A stretch of 64,000 nt of DNA from Methanobrevibacter arboriphilus JCM 13429 = DSM 1125. Its GTDB lineage: Archaea > Methanobacteriota > Methanobacteria > Methanobacteriales > Methanobacteriaceae. Numbering within the stretch: the first letter of the stretch is position 1; each line of letters starts with the position of its first letter. The translations under genes and the position numbers were made by a program. Below the pieces are notes generated by a model that worked only from the letters and a program-made list of their open reading frames with translations, did not search any database and was not told the DNA's origin. This document shows positions 38,704-48,544 of this stretch, in pieces. The stretch lies in the NCBI RefSeq assembly GCF_002072215.1, contig NZ_JXMW01000004.1:47834-111833 (forward strand), given 5' to 3'.

Positions 38704-38728
38704 AAGTTGTACAACTTAGTATATAAAT
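38704..38728 (-). promoter_or_regulatory. Histone promoter: TATA box with adjoining 14-bp palindrome
   Basis: Reverse strand: ATTTATATACT (TATA box, 38718-38728) followed at once by the perfect palindrome AAGTTGTACAACTT (38704-38717), then the ribosome site. The palindrome lies between the TATA box and the ATG, where a bound dimer would block initiation. The binder is unknown. Confidence 0.55.
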
Positions 38729-39152
38729 GTATCGGTTATAAGCCTATAATATTAGATAATATCATAAGAATAATCTTTTTTAATATAGGATTATACAATG
38801 AAAAAATAAAAATCCTAAAATCTGAAAATTAAAGATTAAATAAACTAAGATATGAAAAATAGTTAATATAAAGAACAAAAAGTAATAAGAAAAATTTGTA
38901 AATAATTATTAATTTCATTAAAATTAAATAAAATTCATTTAAAAAGTTTGGAACATAACGAATATTATTAAAAATCCATTTAAAGCTTTTATAATGGTTC
39001 TAAAGTCTAAAAATTATTATAATAGTGTTTTAAAGAATATTAATAGAATAAAATACGATTATAATAAAAAAATCGTATATTTATCACATTAAATAATTCA
39101 TATATTAAATAAAATAAAGTTAATAGAATAAATTAAAAAATAAAAAGATAAA

Positions 39153-39201
39153 AAAATAGAAAATAGAAAATAGAAAATAGAAAATAGAAAATAGAAAATA
39201 G
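39153..39201. repeat. 7-bp microsatellite AAAATAG, seven copies
   Basis: Seven perfect copies of AAAATAG. The surrounding gap 38729-39422 is AT-rich; near its right end TTAGTAAAAATA and AATAAAAATGGAA phrases are each repeated just upstream of the cofH gene. No gene is seen. Confidence 0.9.
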
Positions 39202-39422
39202 AAAAAACAAAAAATAATATTAATAAAGTAATCTAATAAAAAAATGAAACACTATTAAAATATATGTTTTATTAATAAAAATTAAATTATTAAAAATATA
39301 ACTAAGAAAAATAACTAAGAAAAATCAAATTAGTTCAAATTAGTAAAAATATAGTTAGTAAAAATAAAAATAATAAGATTATAACTAATAAAAATGGAAT
39401 TAATAAAAATGGAACTGATTCT

Positions 39423-40529
39423 ATGCTAAATATAAGTGAAAAAACCCAAAAAATTTTAAATAAAGCTCTTGATGAAGCTTTATCTTATGATGATGCACTA
39501 TATTTGATGAATGTGAAGGGACATGATATAAATGGTTTAATAGCTACTGCTGATTTAGTGAGAGAAGAAATTGTAGGAAACAATGTAACTTTTATTAATA
39601 ATTGGAATATTAATTTTACAAATATATGCTCAGGTACATGTGGTTTTTGTGCATTTAAAAAAAATGAAGGAGAAACAGATTCATTTTTCATGAATATTGA
39701 TGAAATTGTAGATATAGCTAAAAAAGTTCACAAAAACGGTGCAACAGAATTATGTATACAAGGAGGACTGCATGAAAATGTAGATACCTATTTTTATGAA
39801 GATATTGTAAAAAGTGTAAAAGCAGAATGTCCTGATGTTCATTTACATGCATTTTCACCAATGGAAATTTATTATGGATCTAAACAAGCAGAACTTTCAG
39901 TAGATGAAACATTGAAAATCCTTAAAAAAGCAGGTCTTGGAACAATAACTGGAACAGCTGCTGAAATCTTAGATGATGATGTTCGAAAAATTATATGTAA
40001 TGGAAAATTAAGTGTAGATGAATGGAAAGATGTTATAAAAACTGCTCATAAAAATGGAGTTAGGAGTACTTCTACAATGATGTATGGACATGTAGAAACA
40101 TTAGAAGATAGAGTAAAACACATGGAAATACTCAGAAATATACAAGAAGAAACACATGGTTTTACAGAGTTTGTTCCACTTACATTTATGCACGAAAATA
40201 CACCAATATACCAAAAAGGAAGGTCAAGTCCTGGAGCAACTGGAGTAGAAGACCTTAAAGTTTATGCAATAGCCAGATTAATGTTTAGAGAGTTAATACC
40301 TAATATACAAGTTTCATGGGTAAAATTAGGTTTTAAATTCGCTCAAACATGTTTATTGGCTGGAGCTAATGATATGGGTGGAACTCTTGGAGAAGAAAAC
40401 ATTTCTAAATCAGCTGGTGCTTCTTATGGAAGTAGTACTGAAATAGATAATTTAAAAACAATTATAACAGATATTGGAAGAATTCCTGCACTTAGAGATA
40501 CTTTATATGAGAATATAGTTGATATTTAA
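39423..40529 (+). CDS. cofH: FO synthase subunit 2 (CofH)
   Basis: A 368-residue radical SAM enzyme making the 5-deazaflavin core (FO) of coenzyme F420 together with CofG. Cluster cysteines: [10 protein letters not shown]. Family blocks: [54 protein letters not shown] and [15 protein letters not shown]. It aligns along its whole length with the paralogue at 31840-32961 on the other strand. No cofG is in the window. The ribosome site is weak (GGAACTG). Confidence 0.9.
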   Translation: MLNISEKTQKILNKALDEALSYDDALYLMNVKGHDINGLIATADLVREEIVGNNVTFINNWNINFTNICSGTCGFCAFKKNEGETDSFFMNIDEIVDIAKKVHKNGATELCIQGGLHENVDTYFYEDIVKSVKAECPDVHLHAFSPMEIYYGSKQAELSVDETLKILKKAGLGTITGTAAEILDDDVRKIICNGKLSVDEWKDVIKTAHKNGVRSTSTMMYGHVETLEDRVKHMEILRNIQEETHGFTEFVPLTFMHENTPIYQKGRSSPGATGVEDLKVYAIARLMFRELIPNIQVSWVKLGFKFAQTCLLAGANDMGGTLGEENISKSAGASYGSSTEIDNLKTIITDIGRIPALRDTLYENIVDI

Positions 40530-40742
40530 ATTTTATCAATAAATTTATCAATTATATTATAAATTGTTAATCTTACAACATCTATTACTGAAAAATACTA
40601 TTTTTGCTCTTCTTTGTTCCATAAAGTCATTATTTTATTATTTTTAATATAATTTTATATGATTATTAGTAGTCATAATAGTTCTATTAGAATTTATAAG
40701 AAATAGAAAATTATAATGAAAAAATATTAAAATTATACTTAA

Positions 40743-42044
40743 TTATATTAAAGACCCTCTTAGATAAGTACTTGTAACTTCAGTTATCTTAACATCAACA
40801 AAAGTCCCAATAACAACATCTTCCACAACCACAGGAATATATGAATCAGTTTTAGCTATAAATCCACCTTTAGAACCTTTTTCAACCACAAGAACTTTTT
40901 GTATTGATCCAAGTAACTCTTTATTTTCATCTTCAGTAATTTCAGATTTAATTTCTGTTAAATACTTTGAACGTTTTTTCATAACTTTATGAGGTATTTC
41001 ATCAAGAGCAGAAGATGGAGCACCTTCTCTATGTCTATATTTTGAGATATGAATAAGTCCTGGTTTTAATTCTCTTAAAAGATCAGCTGTTCTCTTAAAA
41101 TCTAACTCTTTTTCAGTTGGATAACCTACAATTATATCTGTAGCTATAGTTATGCCAGGAATTTCATTTTTAAATCGATTAACAATTTTCATATACTTTT
41201 TAACAGTATGTCCTCTTCTCATATCAGACAATATAGAGTCACTGCCTGATTGAATAGGAATATGAATAAACTTATAAACATTAGGGTGTTTGAAAGCTTT
41301 TATTAAATCTTCTAGATCATCACCAATATTATTAGGATGCATCATACCTACACGAATTCTAAAATCATTTTTAATATCTGGATCCATTGAAAGATTAGCT
41401 ATCTCCTTAATTAAATCAGATAATTTTTCATTTGTATCTTTTCCAAAAGCAGCTGTATCTTGAGCAGTTAGCTGAATTTCAGTACAACCATCAAGCAAGG
41501 CTTCCTTTGCTTCTTTTTTAATTTCTGAAATAGGATAACTATTAAGTGTACCTCGTGCAAAACGAGTACAACAATAGCTACAAGCACCTAAACAACCCTC
41601 ACAAATTTGAATAATATGTATAAATTCATCAAAACGGACTTTTGGAATACCTACTTTTGTATCTTTAGAAAAACCACACTCTCTTGATGTTTCACCATTT
41701 AAAGTAGTTTTTACAACATTAGTAGTTTTATTAAGCTGATGTGGTCCAATCCATGAAGTATCTGGAGCTATTTTATCCAGTTTTTTTGGATCAATTTCAA
41801 CCATACATCCACTAACAATGACTTTAAGCTCTGGAAATTGATCCTTTAATTTCTGTATTCTATTAGTTACTTTATTTTCTGTAGGTTGCTTTACATAGCA
41901 AGTATTTATAATAGCTACGTCTGCATCATCAATAGAATTTACTATTTCAAAATCATTTTCTACTAAATTACCTGCCATGATTTGAGAATCAGCTTGGTTA
42001 AATGTACAACCAAAAGTATCTATAAAAACCTTTGAAACTACCAT
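40743..42044 (-). CDS. tRNA t6A37 methylthiotransferase (MtaB/CDKAL1 type)
   Basis: Archaeal e-MtaB-like radical SAM methylthiotransferase that converts t6A37 to ms2t6A in tRNAs reading ANN codons. The N-terminal domain has DTFGCTFNQADSQIMAG, INTCYVKQPTENKV and SGCMVE (three iron-sulfur cysteines). The radical SAM cluster is CLGACSYC, followed by RFARG and a C-terminal TRAM domain ending in TSTYLRGSLI. The ATG at 42042-42044 is chosen (433 residues); a GTG three codons upstream overlaps the ribosome site. The Cys after SYC (SYCCTRF) is as in archaeal members. Confidence 0.92.
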   Translation of the reverse strand: MVVSKVFIDTFGCTFNQADSQIMAGNLVENDFEIVNSIDDADVAIINTCYVKQPTENKVTNRIQKLKDQFPELKVIVSGCMVEIDPKKLDKIAPDTSWIGPHQLNKTTNVVKTTLNGETSRECGFSKDTKVGIPKVRFDEFIHIIQICEGCLGACSYCCTRFARGTLNSYPISEIKKEAKEALLDGCTEIQLTAQDTAAFGKDTNEKLSDLIKEIANLSMDPDIKNDFRIRVGMMHPNNIGDDLEDLIKAFKHPNVYKFIHIPIQSGSDSILSDMRRGHTVKKYMKIVNRFKNEIPGITIATDIIVGYPTEKELDFKRTADLLRELKPGLIHISKYRHREGAPSSALDEIPHKVMKKRSKYLTEIKSEITEDENKELLGSIQKVLVVEKGSKGGFIAKTDSYIPVVVEDVVIGTFVDVKITEVTSTYLRGSLI

Positions 42045-42272
42045 ATTATCCACTAAAATATCAAATAATAAAAATTAACAATATAAAAACTTAAATAACG
42101 AGTATGTACTACTATAAAAATATAATATTAAAAAATTATAATTATTATATAAATAAATAATTTAAGATGTTAAATAATTAAGATATTAACTAATTAAGGC
42201 ATTAAATAGTTAAGGCCTTAAATAATTAATGTGTTAAATAATTAATATGCAATAAAAATAAATATTTATAAT

Positions 42273-42917
42273 CTATTTTTTAGCTCTTTTATCAGTTACT
42301 TTCCTTGAAACAATTTTATCAGTTAAATCATAATCATAATTATTAAATTTAACTGGTCTTCCATAAATTCTTTGGATAACTCGAGCTTTTGCATACCCTT
42401 TTCTTGTTTTTCTTTCTAAAGTTTTAATAACATTTATACGAATCACATATTCAGCTATTTTAACAAAATCATCAGTAGCAAATTCAGTTTCCCTGTCTAC
42501 TTCTACCTTAAAAGAATCAACATTACCTGTTAAATCAACAGAAACACCTATTCTTGAAGGAATTTCAATTGAACTTGCCCAAATTGTAGAAACATCATTA
42601 GCTATTAAACTTGAAACTCTTCTTCCATCTTTTGTTTCAAGAGAAGTAATTTCAACTTCACCCATATCAGATAATAACACATTATCTTTAGATAGCTTTT
42701 CATCAGGATAAATATCAATATGAGTCTTTTTAGAACTTTCATATTCACTAATAATAAGTCTAATTGGAATAGGTTTATTTTCAGTGACTTTATCTTTAAA
42801 TACAGATTCACAGTTGTTACATTTTAGGAGTAATTCATTAATTTCTCTACTTTTTGACGAGATTCTCTTTGATTTTAATGTATCTATGTTTTCTGACCCA
42901 CAAATAGGACATTCCAT
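42273..42917 (-). CDS. Zinc-ribbon protein, COG1326 (HVO_0476-like) family
   Basis: A 214-residue protein with an N-terminal zinc ribbon (CPICGSE then CNNCES, residues 3-6 and about 33-36) and a conserved C-terminal domain: DVSTIWASSIEIPSRIGVSVDL, then DRETEFATDDFVKI, ending in a basic segment (KTRKGYAKARVIQRIYGR). This matches a conserved archaeal family of unknown function. The basic end suggests RNA or DNA binding. GAGGT precedes the ATG. It lies 229 bases upstream of the methylthiotransferase. Confidence 0.8.
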   Translation of the reverse strand: MECPICGSENIDTLKSKRISSKSREINELLLKCNNCESVFKDKVTENKPIPIRLIISEYESSKKTHIDIYPDEKLSKDNVLLSDMGEVEITSLETKDGRRVSSLIANDVSTIWASSIEIPSRIGVSVDLTGNVDSFKVEVDRETEFATDDFVKIAEYVIRINVIKTLERKTRKGYAKARVIQRIYGRPVKFNNYDYDLTDKIVSRKVTDKRAKK

Positions 42918-43050
42918 TTTTAATACCTCTTGAAACTTAATTCTTTATATTCAAGAATTAATAAAATTAAAAATTATAAAATTAAAAAAATTATATTTAA
43001 AATAACTAAATTAAAAAATTATATTTAAAGTAATTATATTTAAAATAAAT

Positions 43051-43110
43051 AAAATAATTAAAATAATTAAAATAATTAAAATAATTAAAATAATTAAAAT
43101 AATTAAAATT
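43051..43110. repeat. 9-bp microsatellite AAAATAATT, about 6.5 copies
   Basis: Perfect tandem copies of AAAATAATT, inside a gap (42918-43341) that is otherwise AT-rich with no gene. Confidence 0.88.
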
Positions 43111-43341
43111 AAATTAACATTATTTATATTTATTATATCTTTTTATTTTTACTATTTTTATTTGTAATGTTACTATATTAATAGTTTAGGATTAATATTT
43201 TAGATAATATTTTAAAAATTAACTATTAAAAAATTAAAAATAAAAACACATTAAAAATAATGAAAATAGCTTCATTAAAAATGATAGCTATAAAAAGTAA
43301 CACTTATTTAAACAAATGTTTTATTAATTAAATAATAGCTA

Positions 43342-43824
43342 CTATTTTTCATTGAGATAATGTTTAACAAGACCCCCATCACTAAGAATATCTAGCATAA
43401 AGTCTTTGAATGGTTCAATTTTAAAGGATTTTCCAGAAGATTCATTGACAATAACACCCTTTTTCAAATCCAATGAGATAATATCTCCTTCTTCAGCACC
43501 AATATCAGCTTTAACAACTGGAAGGCCAATGTTGATAGCATTTCTATAGAAAATTCTTGCAAAAGACTTAGCTATTATAGCTGAAACTCCAGCTGTTTTA
43601 ATAGCTACTGGTGCTTGTTCTCTTGAAGATCCACAACCAAAATTATCATCAGCCAAGATAATATCCCCTGATTCAACCTTACTTGCAAAATCCTCTCTTT
43701 CACCAGCCATAACATGCCGAGCTAAATCTTCAGGGTTAAATGTTCTTAAATATCTTCCAGGAATAATAACATCAGTATCAATATTATCTCCAAATTTCCA
43801 AACTTTTCCTTTTATCTTATCCAT
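43342..43824 (-). CDS. 3-isopropylmalate / homoaconitate dehydratase small subunit
   Basis: A 160-residue swivelling-domain subunit of the LeuCD/HacAB aconitase family, acting in leucine synthesis or in the 2-oxosuberate pathway to coenzyme B. Markers: GDNIDTDVIIPGRYLRTFNPEDLARHVM, ADDNFGCGSSREQAP and IIAKSFARIFYRNAINIGLP. In the loop that sets specificity between the two pathways the sequence is YLRTF; methanogens have two such small subunits and I cannot decide from sequence alone which this is (LeuD or HacB). No large subunit is adjacent. Confidence 0.9.
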   Translation of the reverse strand: MDKIKGKVWKFGDNIDTDVIIPGRYLRTFNPEDLARHVMAGEREDFASKVESGDIILADDNFGCGSSREQAPVAIKTAGVSAIIAKSFARIFYRNAINIGLPVVKADIGAEEGDIISLDLKKGVIVNESSGKSFKIEPFKDFMLDILSDGGLVKHYLNEK

Positions 43825-44125
43825 TTTATCAACATTAAACTTATTAATAAAAACAAATTAAATTGTTTAATCTTTTTAATTATGAATTATAATCTTAACA
43901 AAAAACGCAATTATAATAATAAATGAATTATCTTTAAAAATATAAAAATTATGAATGATTATTTATTTAATATAAATTATAAGTTATTTAATGTAAGTAA
44001 TGATTTATATAACTAACGATTAATTAATTAATTAATTAATTAAAAAAAATATAAAAAATTAATAATAAAAATTAATAATAAAAAAATTAATAATTAAATT
44101 AATAATTAAATTAATAATAATTAGA
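43825..44125. other. Intergenic region with TTAA and AATTAATAAT repeats
   Basis: At 44017-44042 (TTAA)n; then AAAAATTAATAATAA phrases repeat six to seven times up to the next gene's stop codon. No gene is seen. Confidence 0.6.
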
Positions 44126-44590
44126 TTAATAATAATAACTATTATAATAGCTATAACTGTTCATATATGACAACCAAAACATAACCAAAAACAAAGAGAT
44201 AATCATTATAATTATAGCTATAATTATTTGAATAAACCCATGTTTTTTAACATCAGGGTTTTCACGAGTCAATAGATAAATAGCAAATATTATACCTACA
44301 ATTGGTACAAATAAACTAAATATATAACCTAAAACAATAGCTGCACTATGGCTTTCTTTAGGTTTGTGAGGATTAACTTCCCCACAAGAATTACATAAAT
44401 TAGAACTAAATGGAGTTAAAGAACCACATTTAACACAAGGCCCTTTAGGTTCATTTACATATTGATTTTGATTAATATTTTGCTGATTTTTATTATGTTG
44501 AGCTTGAGGATCTGTTGGACTACCACAAGCACTACAAAACATGTCCTCATCTTCTATTTCATTTCCACATTGAGTACAAAATTTCGACAT
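44126..44590 (-). CDS. Zinc-ribbon membrane protein
   Basis: A 154-residue protein with two zinc ribbons at the N-terminus (CTQCG..CSACG, residues 4-7 and about 18-21; CVKCG..CNSCG, about 52-70), separated by a Gln/Asn-rich linker. Two hydrophobic helices follow (VLGYIFSLFVPIVGIIFAIYL; IIIAIIIMIISLFLVMFWL), then a Tyr/Asn/Ser-rich tail. The ATG at 44588-44590 follows GGTG. Role unknown. The adjacent upstream gene also combines zinc ribbons with a membrane helix, so the two may work together. Confidence 0.75.
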   Translation of the reverse strand: MSKFCTQCGNEIEDEDMFCSACGSPTDPQAQHNKNQQNINQNQYVNEPKGPCVKCGSLTPFSSNLCNSCGEVNPHKPKESHSAAIVLGYIFSLFVPIVGIIFAIYLLTRENPDVKKHGFIQIIIAIIIMIISLFLVMFWLSYMNSYSYYNSYYY

Positions 44591-44633
44591 AAAAACACCC
44601 ATAATCTAACATTAAATAAGATTATTAAGAATA

Positions 44634-45167
44634 TTATTCAATAAGTGAAACACCACAACTAGTACAGAATTTATCATCTTTTAAAACTAAATTTCCACAA
44701 TTTGAACATTTTTTATAATTTTCAGAATCAAATTCCTGAACAAGATCATTAGAATTAGCAATAACACTCAATTCAGTTCCACAACTAAAACAAAATTTAG
44801 AACCTTCTTCATTTACATATCCACAAGAAAGGCATTTTAAATCATAGCGAACATTGTTTTGTGGCTTGGATTCAGTTTGTTGTTTAAAAGATTCATTTTT
44901 TGAAGGGTTATATTCCATATTACCACTATTATACTCATTTCCAACTTGAATTATGACTTCATCTTTATTTCCACTTTTAACAGCCCAATAAATGAGTGCA
45001 CCTATAATCAATAATAAAAATAAAATAATAAAAATAGCCCAATCAAAATCATCTTTAACTAATTTAGCATAGTTATTATCCCTAATTTCAAGTTTATATC
45101 CAGAACTTATATAATTATTTACCCTAAAATTAAGTTCTTCAACATTATTCACATTTTCATATCGCAT
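44634..45167 (-). CDS. Membrane protein with C-terminal zinc ribbons
   Basis: A 177-residue protein. The N-terminal 50 residues are soluble (NVEELNFRVNNYISSGYKLEIRDNNYAKLVK), a helix follows (WAIFIILFLLLIIGALIYWAV), then a polar linker and two zinc ribbons (CLSCGYVNEEGSKFCFSCG and CSNCGNLVLKDDKFCTSCG). The start at the ATG at 45165-45167 is preceded by GGAG nine bases away; the longer TTG start lies inside that site. It lies 43 bases upstream of another zinc-ribbon membrane gene in the same direction, likely one operon. Function unknown. Confidence 0.75.
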   Translation of the reverse strand: MRYENVNNVEELNFRVNNYISSGYKLEIRDNNYAKLVKDDFDWAIFIILFLLLIIGALIYWAVKSGNKDEVIIQVGNEYNSGNMEYNPSKNESFKQQTESKPQNNVRYDLKCLSCGYVNEEGSKFCFSCGTELSVIANSNDLVQEFDSENYKKCSNCGNLVLKDDKFCTSCGVSLIE

Positions 45168-45624
45168 ATAAATTTTCTCCAAATGTTATTAAATTTAATT
45201 TAAGTAGATATTTATTAAAAAATTAATTAATTATTATTAATTAAAATTTATTAAATCTTAGTAAACTTTAGTAAATATTAGTAAATATTAGTAAATCTTA
45301 GTAAATATTATTAATTATTATTAAATATTATTAATTTTATACCATTATTAAATATAATACAATTAAGATTGAGTTTATTATTAGTTCTATTTAATGATTA
45401 CTATATTTTATTACTTGAGTTTTGGAACTACTTATATGAATTTCATTAACTAATTTTTGAAAAATATTATTTTTAATACAATTTTATAAAGATTAATAAA
45501 TAATACAAAAAATAATATTAAAAATAGTATTAAAAATCCAAAAAACAGGTGACAAAATAGTAAAAATATATAAAAAAAATAAATTAGAAAAAATAATTAA
45601 AGAATAATTATAAAATAATTAAAA
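45168..45624. other. Intergenic region with TTAGTAAAT repeats
   Basis: At 45250-45345 TTAGTAAATAT/CT and ATTATTAAATATTATTAA units recur about nine times. The remainder is AT-rich without a gene. Confidence 0.6.
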
Positions 45625-46614
45625 CTATTTTTCAATTTCAAATCCATGATTTTGAGCTTTTGTTTTAAAAACAATACCATCATCGCCAAGATAGTCTTGA
45701 GTTGCTTTAAAAACGTCTTGATTATGTTTATCAATTAATCCATAAATAGCTGGACCAAAAGAACTCATTCCCACACCATAGGCCCCAAATTGTCTCATAT
45801 TATCCATTAAATCTCTAACATTTTGAGACTGGCGAGAAACTTCAATGTTTTTAAAGCCAAGTTTTTGAATAATATTAATTGAATCTCCAACTGATTCAAT
45901 GTTTTTTTCTAAAAGAAATGGAATAAGGTTCATAAATATGATATGAGATAACTTTTCAACATCATTTTTAGGAACTGGACAGTATTTTTCAAAAATATCA
46001 TCTTCCTTCATACCCGTAACTGTTGTATCAGCATCAGATATAGCTACAACAATTTCCCAATCTTCTGGAAAATCATAACGGCCAATCAGTTGAGGTGGTT
46101 TAGCTGGATTAACTGATGATGGTAAAACAGATCCTCCTTTATCTTTTAAGTCATGCCCTCCATCTACAACAAATCCTCCATAATCAAATGCACCCATTCC
46201 AATACCAGAACTTCCACCTCTTCCAAGAATACTTCCAAGTTGTATACTATCAACTTTTTTTTCATTAAATTCACAGATGAGTTTTGCTGTAGCTAAAGAC
46301 ATTTGTGTTCCAGATCCTAAACCAGAATGTGGAGGATATGCCTCTTCAACAGTAAAATGAAAACCTTCATCGAAATTATATTTTGAAATTACTTTTTCTG
46401 CAGACATACTAATTTTCTTAAAAGCTTCTTTTCTTATTTCTTCATCAGTAATTTTTTCATTAAAATCAATGGAAATTCCACTTTCTGAATAATCACAACG
46501 AAGAGTAAAATTAGGTTTATTTATGGTTAAACCAATACCACCATCTGCCCGACCATAAGAACCATTTAAATCAATTAGGGTCATGTGTAGTCTAGATGGA
46601 GTTTTAATAATCAT
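45625..46614 (-). CDS. Beta-ribofuranosylaminobenzene 5'-phosphate synthase
   Basis: RFAP synthase, condensing 4-hydroxybenzoate (or 4-aminobenzoate) with PRPP in the first committed step of methanopterin synthesis. It belongs to the GHMP kinase fold. Markers: KTPSRLHMTLIDLNGSYGRADGGIGL at the N-terminus, the glycine loop EAYPPHSGLGSGTQMSLATA, GRGGSSGIGMGAFDYGGFVVDGGH and a C-terminal GVGMSSFGPAIYG. The 329-residue length is normal. Tetrahydromethanopterin is the C1 carrier of methanogenesis, which fits the organism. Confidence 0.93.
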   Translation of the reverse strand: MIIKTPSRLHMTLIDLNGSYGRADGGIGLTINKPNFTLRCDYSESGISIDFNEKITDEEIRKEAFKKISMSAEKVISKYNFDEGFHFTVEEAYPPHSGLGSGTQMSLATAKLICEFNEKKVDSIQLGSILGRGGSSGIGMGAFDYGGFVVDGGHDLKDKGGSVLPSSVNPAKPPQLIGRYDFPEDWEIVVAISDADTTVTGMKEDDIFEKYCPVPKNDVEKLSHIIFMNLIPFLLEKNIESVGDSINIIQKLGFKNIEVSRQSQNVRDLMDNMRQFGAYGVGMSSFGPAIYGLIDKHNQDVFKATQDYLGDDGIVFKTKAQNHGFEIEK

Positions 46615-47044
46615 ATAATAGCTCCTTAAGTTGTTCCAATAAACTATCGAGAATTTATTAATTTAATTTATGAATTTAAATAAAATCTAGTACAATATAC
46701 TTTATTATCATATATTAATTTTTATATTTAATTTTAGAATTGATTTTATAATTAAATTATAAGATGATTTGAAAATAAGCTAAAAAATAAAAATAAATCA
46801 AGAAATAAATTAAAAATAAATTAGGAATGGTTAAAAATAACTAAAAATAAATCAAGAAATAGATTAAAAGAAATAGATTAAAAATAAGTTAAAAATAAGT
46901 TAAAAATAATTAAAAAATAAAAAATTACTAATAAAATTAGTAAATAAAATTACTAAATAAAAAATATAAAGAGTGAAAATAAATTAAGAAAACTTAATAA
47001 AAAATAAAAAACAACAATTAAAGAATATTGTTCAATTTAAATCA
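46615..47044. other. Intergenic region with AAAAATAAGTTA repeats
   Basis: At 46770-46990 TTAAAAATAANT and AAATCAAGAAATAAATT phrases recur several times. No gene is seen. Confidence 0.5.
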
Positions 47045-48544
47045 TCAATCCTTTTTAAATGGAACTGAAAACTCTTCTTCAATTTCTTGCCTATACATTG
47101 AATTCATTGTACAGAAGGGTATTATACGACCATCAGGAACAGCATAATGAATTACACATTTTTTAACCCTATTTTCATCAAAATTAAAAGGATCCATAAA
47201 GTGCATACAAGATATAAGTAAAGAATTATGGTGGAAATCACCTAAAGCTTCATAAGACCTGTCTTTAAATACATTAACCAATATTTTAGATATATCTAAA
47301 GAATCTGGAGCTTTACTTCTATCTAAAACTTTTGGAATTTCTCTTGTAGCTTTAGCTAACACTCTTGGTTTTATAGCAAAGCCACCCTCTTCTATTTTTT
47401 CAGCATTTTCATCTAAAAATTCTAAGAATCTATCAACATCAATAAACTCAGTTACTGGAATAATTTTCTTATCACTATCAATGAAAATATAGGTAGCTAT
47501 ACCACAATGTTGATGACAATTTAGTGTTACAGATGGTTCTTCTCCTTCAAGAGCACCAATAAATCTAGAAATAGGTTCAACTGAAGATGGAGGATAGAAA
47601 TCATCTTCTTTAATTTGATTATCAGTTTGTTTAGAAGTTAAATCAATAAAATCAGGAATAGTAATTCTCTGCTCCTCTACTTGATCTTGAGGAGTTCTAC
47701 CAGCAAAGGACACTGGTTGGAAATTAACTCCATGAATAATATCAATATTATCAATAGCAAAATTAATTATGTCTCCTACTTGATCATCATTAATCCCTTT
47801 AACTAAGGTTGGAACTAAAACAACTCCAAGATTAGCTTTTCTACAGTTTTCAATAGCTTGAATCTTTTGAGGAAGAATATTTTTACCACGATTATAAATA
47901 TAAGGTTCCTCAGTAATACCATCAAATTGAAGATAAATAGTATTTAATCCAGCATCAGCTAATTCTTGAGCTAAAGATTCTTTTCGTGCTAATCTTAAAC
48001 CATTAGTAGCTATCTGAGTATGAGAAAAACCTTCTTCTATAGCTAACTTAACAAGTTCTACAATATCCTTTCTAACAGTAGGTTCTCCACCAGCATATTG
48101 TATTGCTGGAGTAGGTGCTGGATCTAAGCTACGTAAATTTTTTAGCATCTGTCTGATTTCTTCAAAAGTAGGTTCATAAAGTTTTTTAGAAACCGCAGCA
48201 TTAGCAAAACAAACAGGACATTTAAGATTACATCTGTTTGTAACATCAATAAGGCCAAGTACTGTAGCAGTTTCATGATCTGAACAGATTCCACAATTAT
48301 TTGGACAACCTAAACCCTCTTCATTTGACATTAAATCAACTTGAGGATTATTTATTGGTTTAATTGACGGTTTATAACCATCAACTCTTTTATATAATTC
48401 TGCATTAGTCCAATATGTGTTATCAAAACTACCATGTTCAGGACACTCTTTTTTTATCCAAACTTTCCCATCTTTCTCATAAACTTCAGCTTCTACTGGT
48501 TTAAAGCAAGTTGGGCATAGACTCATTGTTTTCTTAATAAACAC
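47045..48544 (-). CDS. tes: Radical SAM tetraether lipid synthase homologue (Tes / MJ0619 family)
   Basis: About 499 residues. The N-terminal metal-binding segment is SLCPTCFKPVEA..CPEHG, followed by CPNNCGICSDH. The radical SAM cluster is in DVTNRCNLKCPVCFANA, followed by IQYAGGEPTVRKD. Further cysteines and histidines near the C-terminus (LNCHQHCGIATYIF; LISCMHFMDPFNFD; KKCVIHYAVPDGRIIPFC) are typical of the MJ0619 family, shown to join archaeol chains into tetraether or macrocyclic lipids and earlier proposed as a pterin methylase. The start is set at the GTG at 48542-48544, six bases after AGGTGATC; an ATG nine codons later is possible. carS, another lipid gene, is the next gene. Confidence 0.85.
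   Translation of the reverse strand: MFIKKTMSLCPTCFKPVEAEVYEKDGKVWIKKECPEHGSFDNTYWTNAELYKRVDGYKPSIKPINNPQVDLMSNEEGLGCPNNCGICSDHETATVLGLIDVTNRCNLKCPVCFANAAVSKKLYEPTFEEIRQMLKNLRSLDPAPTPAIQYAGGEPTVRKDIVELVKLAIEEGFSHTQIATNGLRLARKESLAQELADAGLNTIYLQFDGITEEPYIYNRGKNILPQKIQAIENCRKANLGVVLVPTLVKGINDDQVGDIINFAIDNIDIIHGVNFQPVSFAGRTPQDQVEEQRITIPDFIDLTSKQTDNQIKEDDFYPPSSVEPISRFIGALEGEEPSVTLNCHQHCGIATYIFIDSDKKIIPVTEFIDVDRFLEFLDENAEKIEEGGFAIKPRVLAKATREIPKVLDRSKAPDSLDISKILVNVFKDRSYEALGDFHHNSLLISCMHFMDPFNFDENRVKKCVIHYAVPDGRIIPFCTMNSMYRQEIEEEFSVPFKKD

Noticed and set aside
39153..43110. CRISPR array
   Set aside because: The repeats here and elsewhere are short head-to-tail microsatellites without unique spacers of constant length; no cas genes are present.
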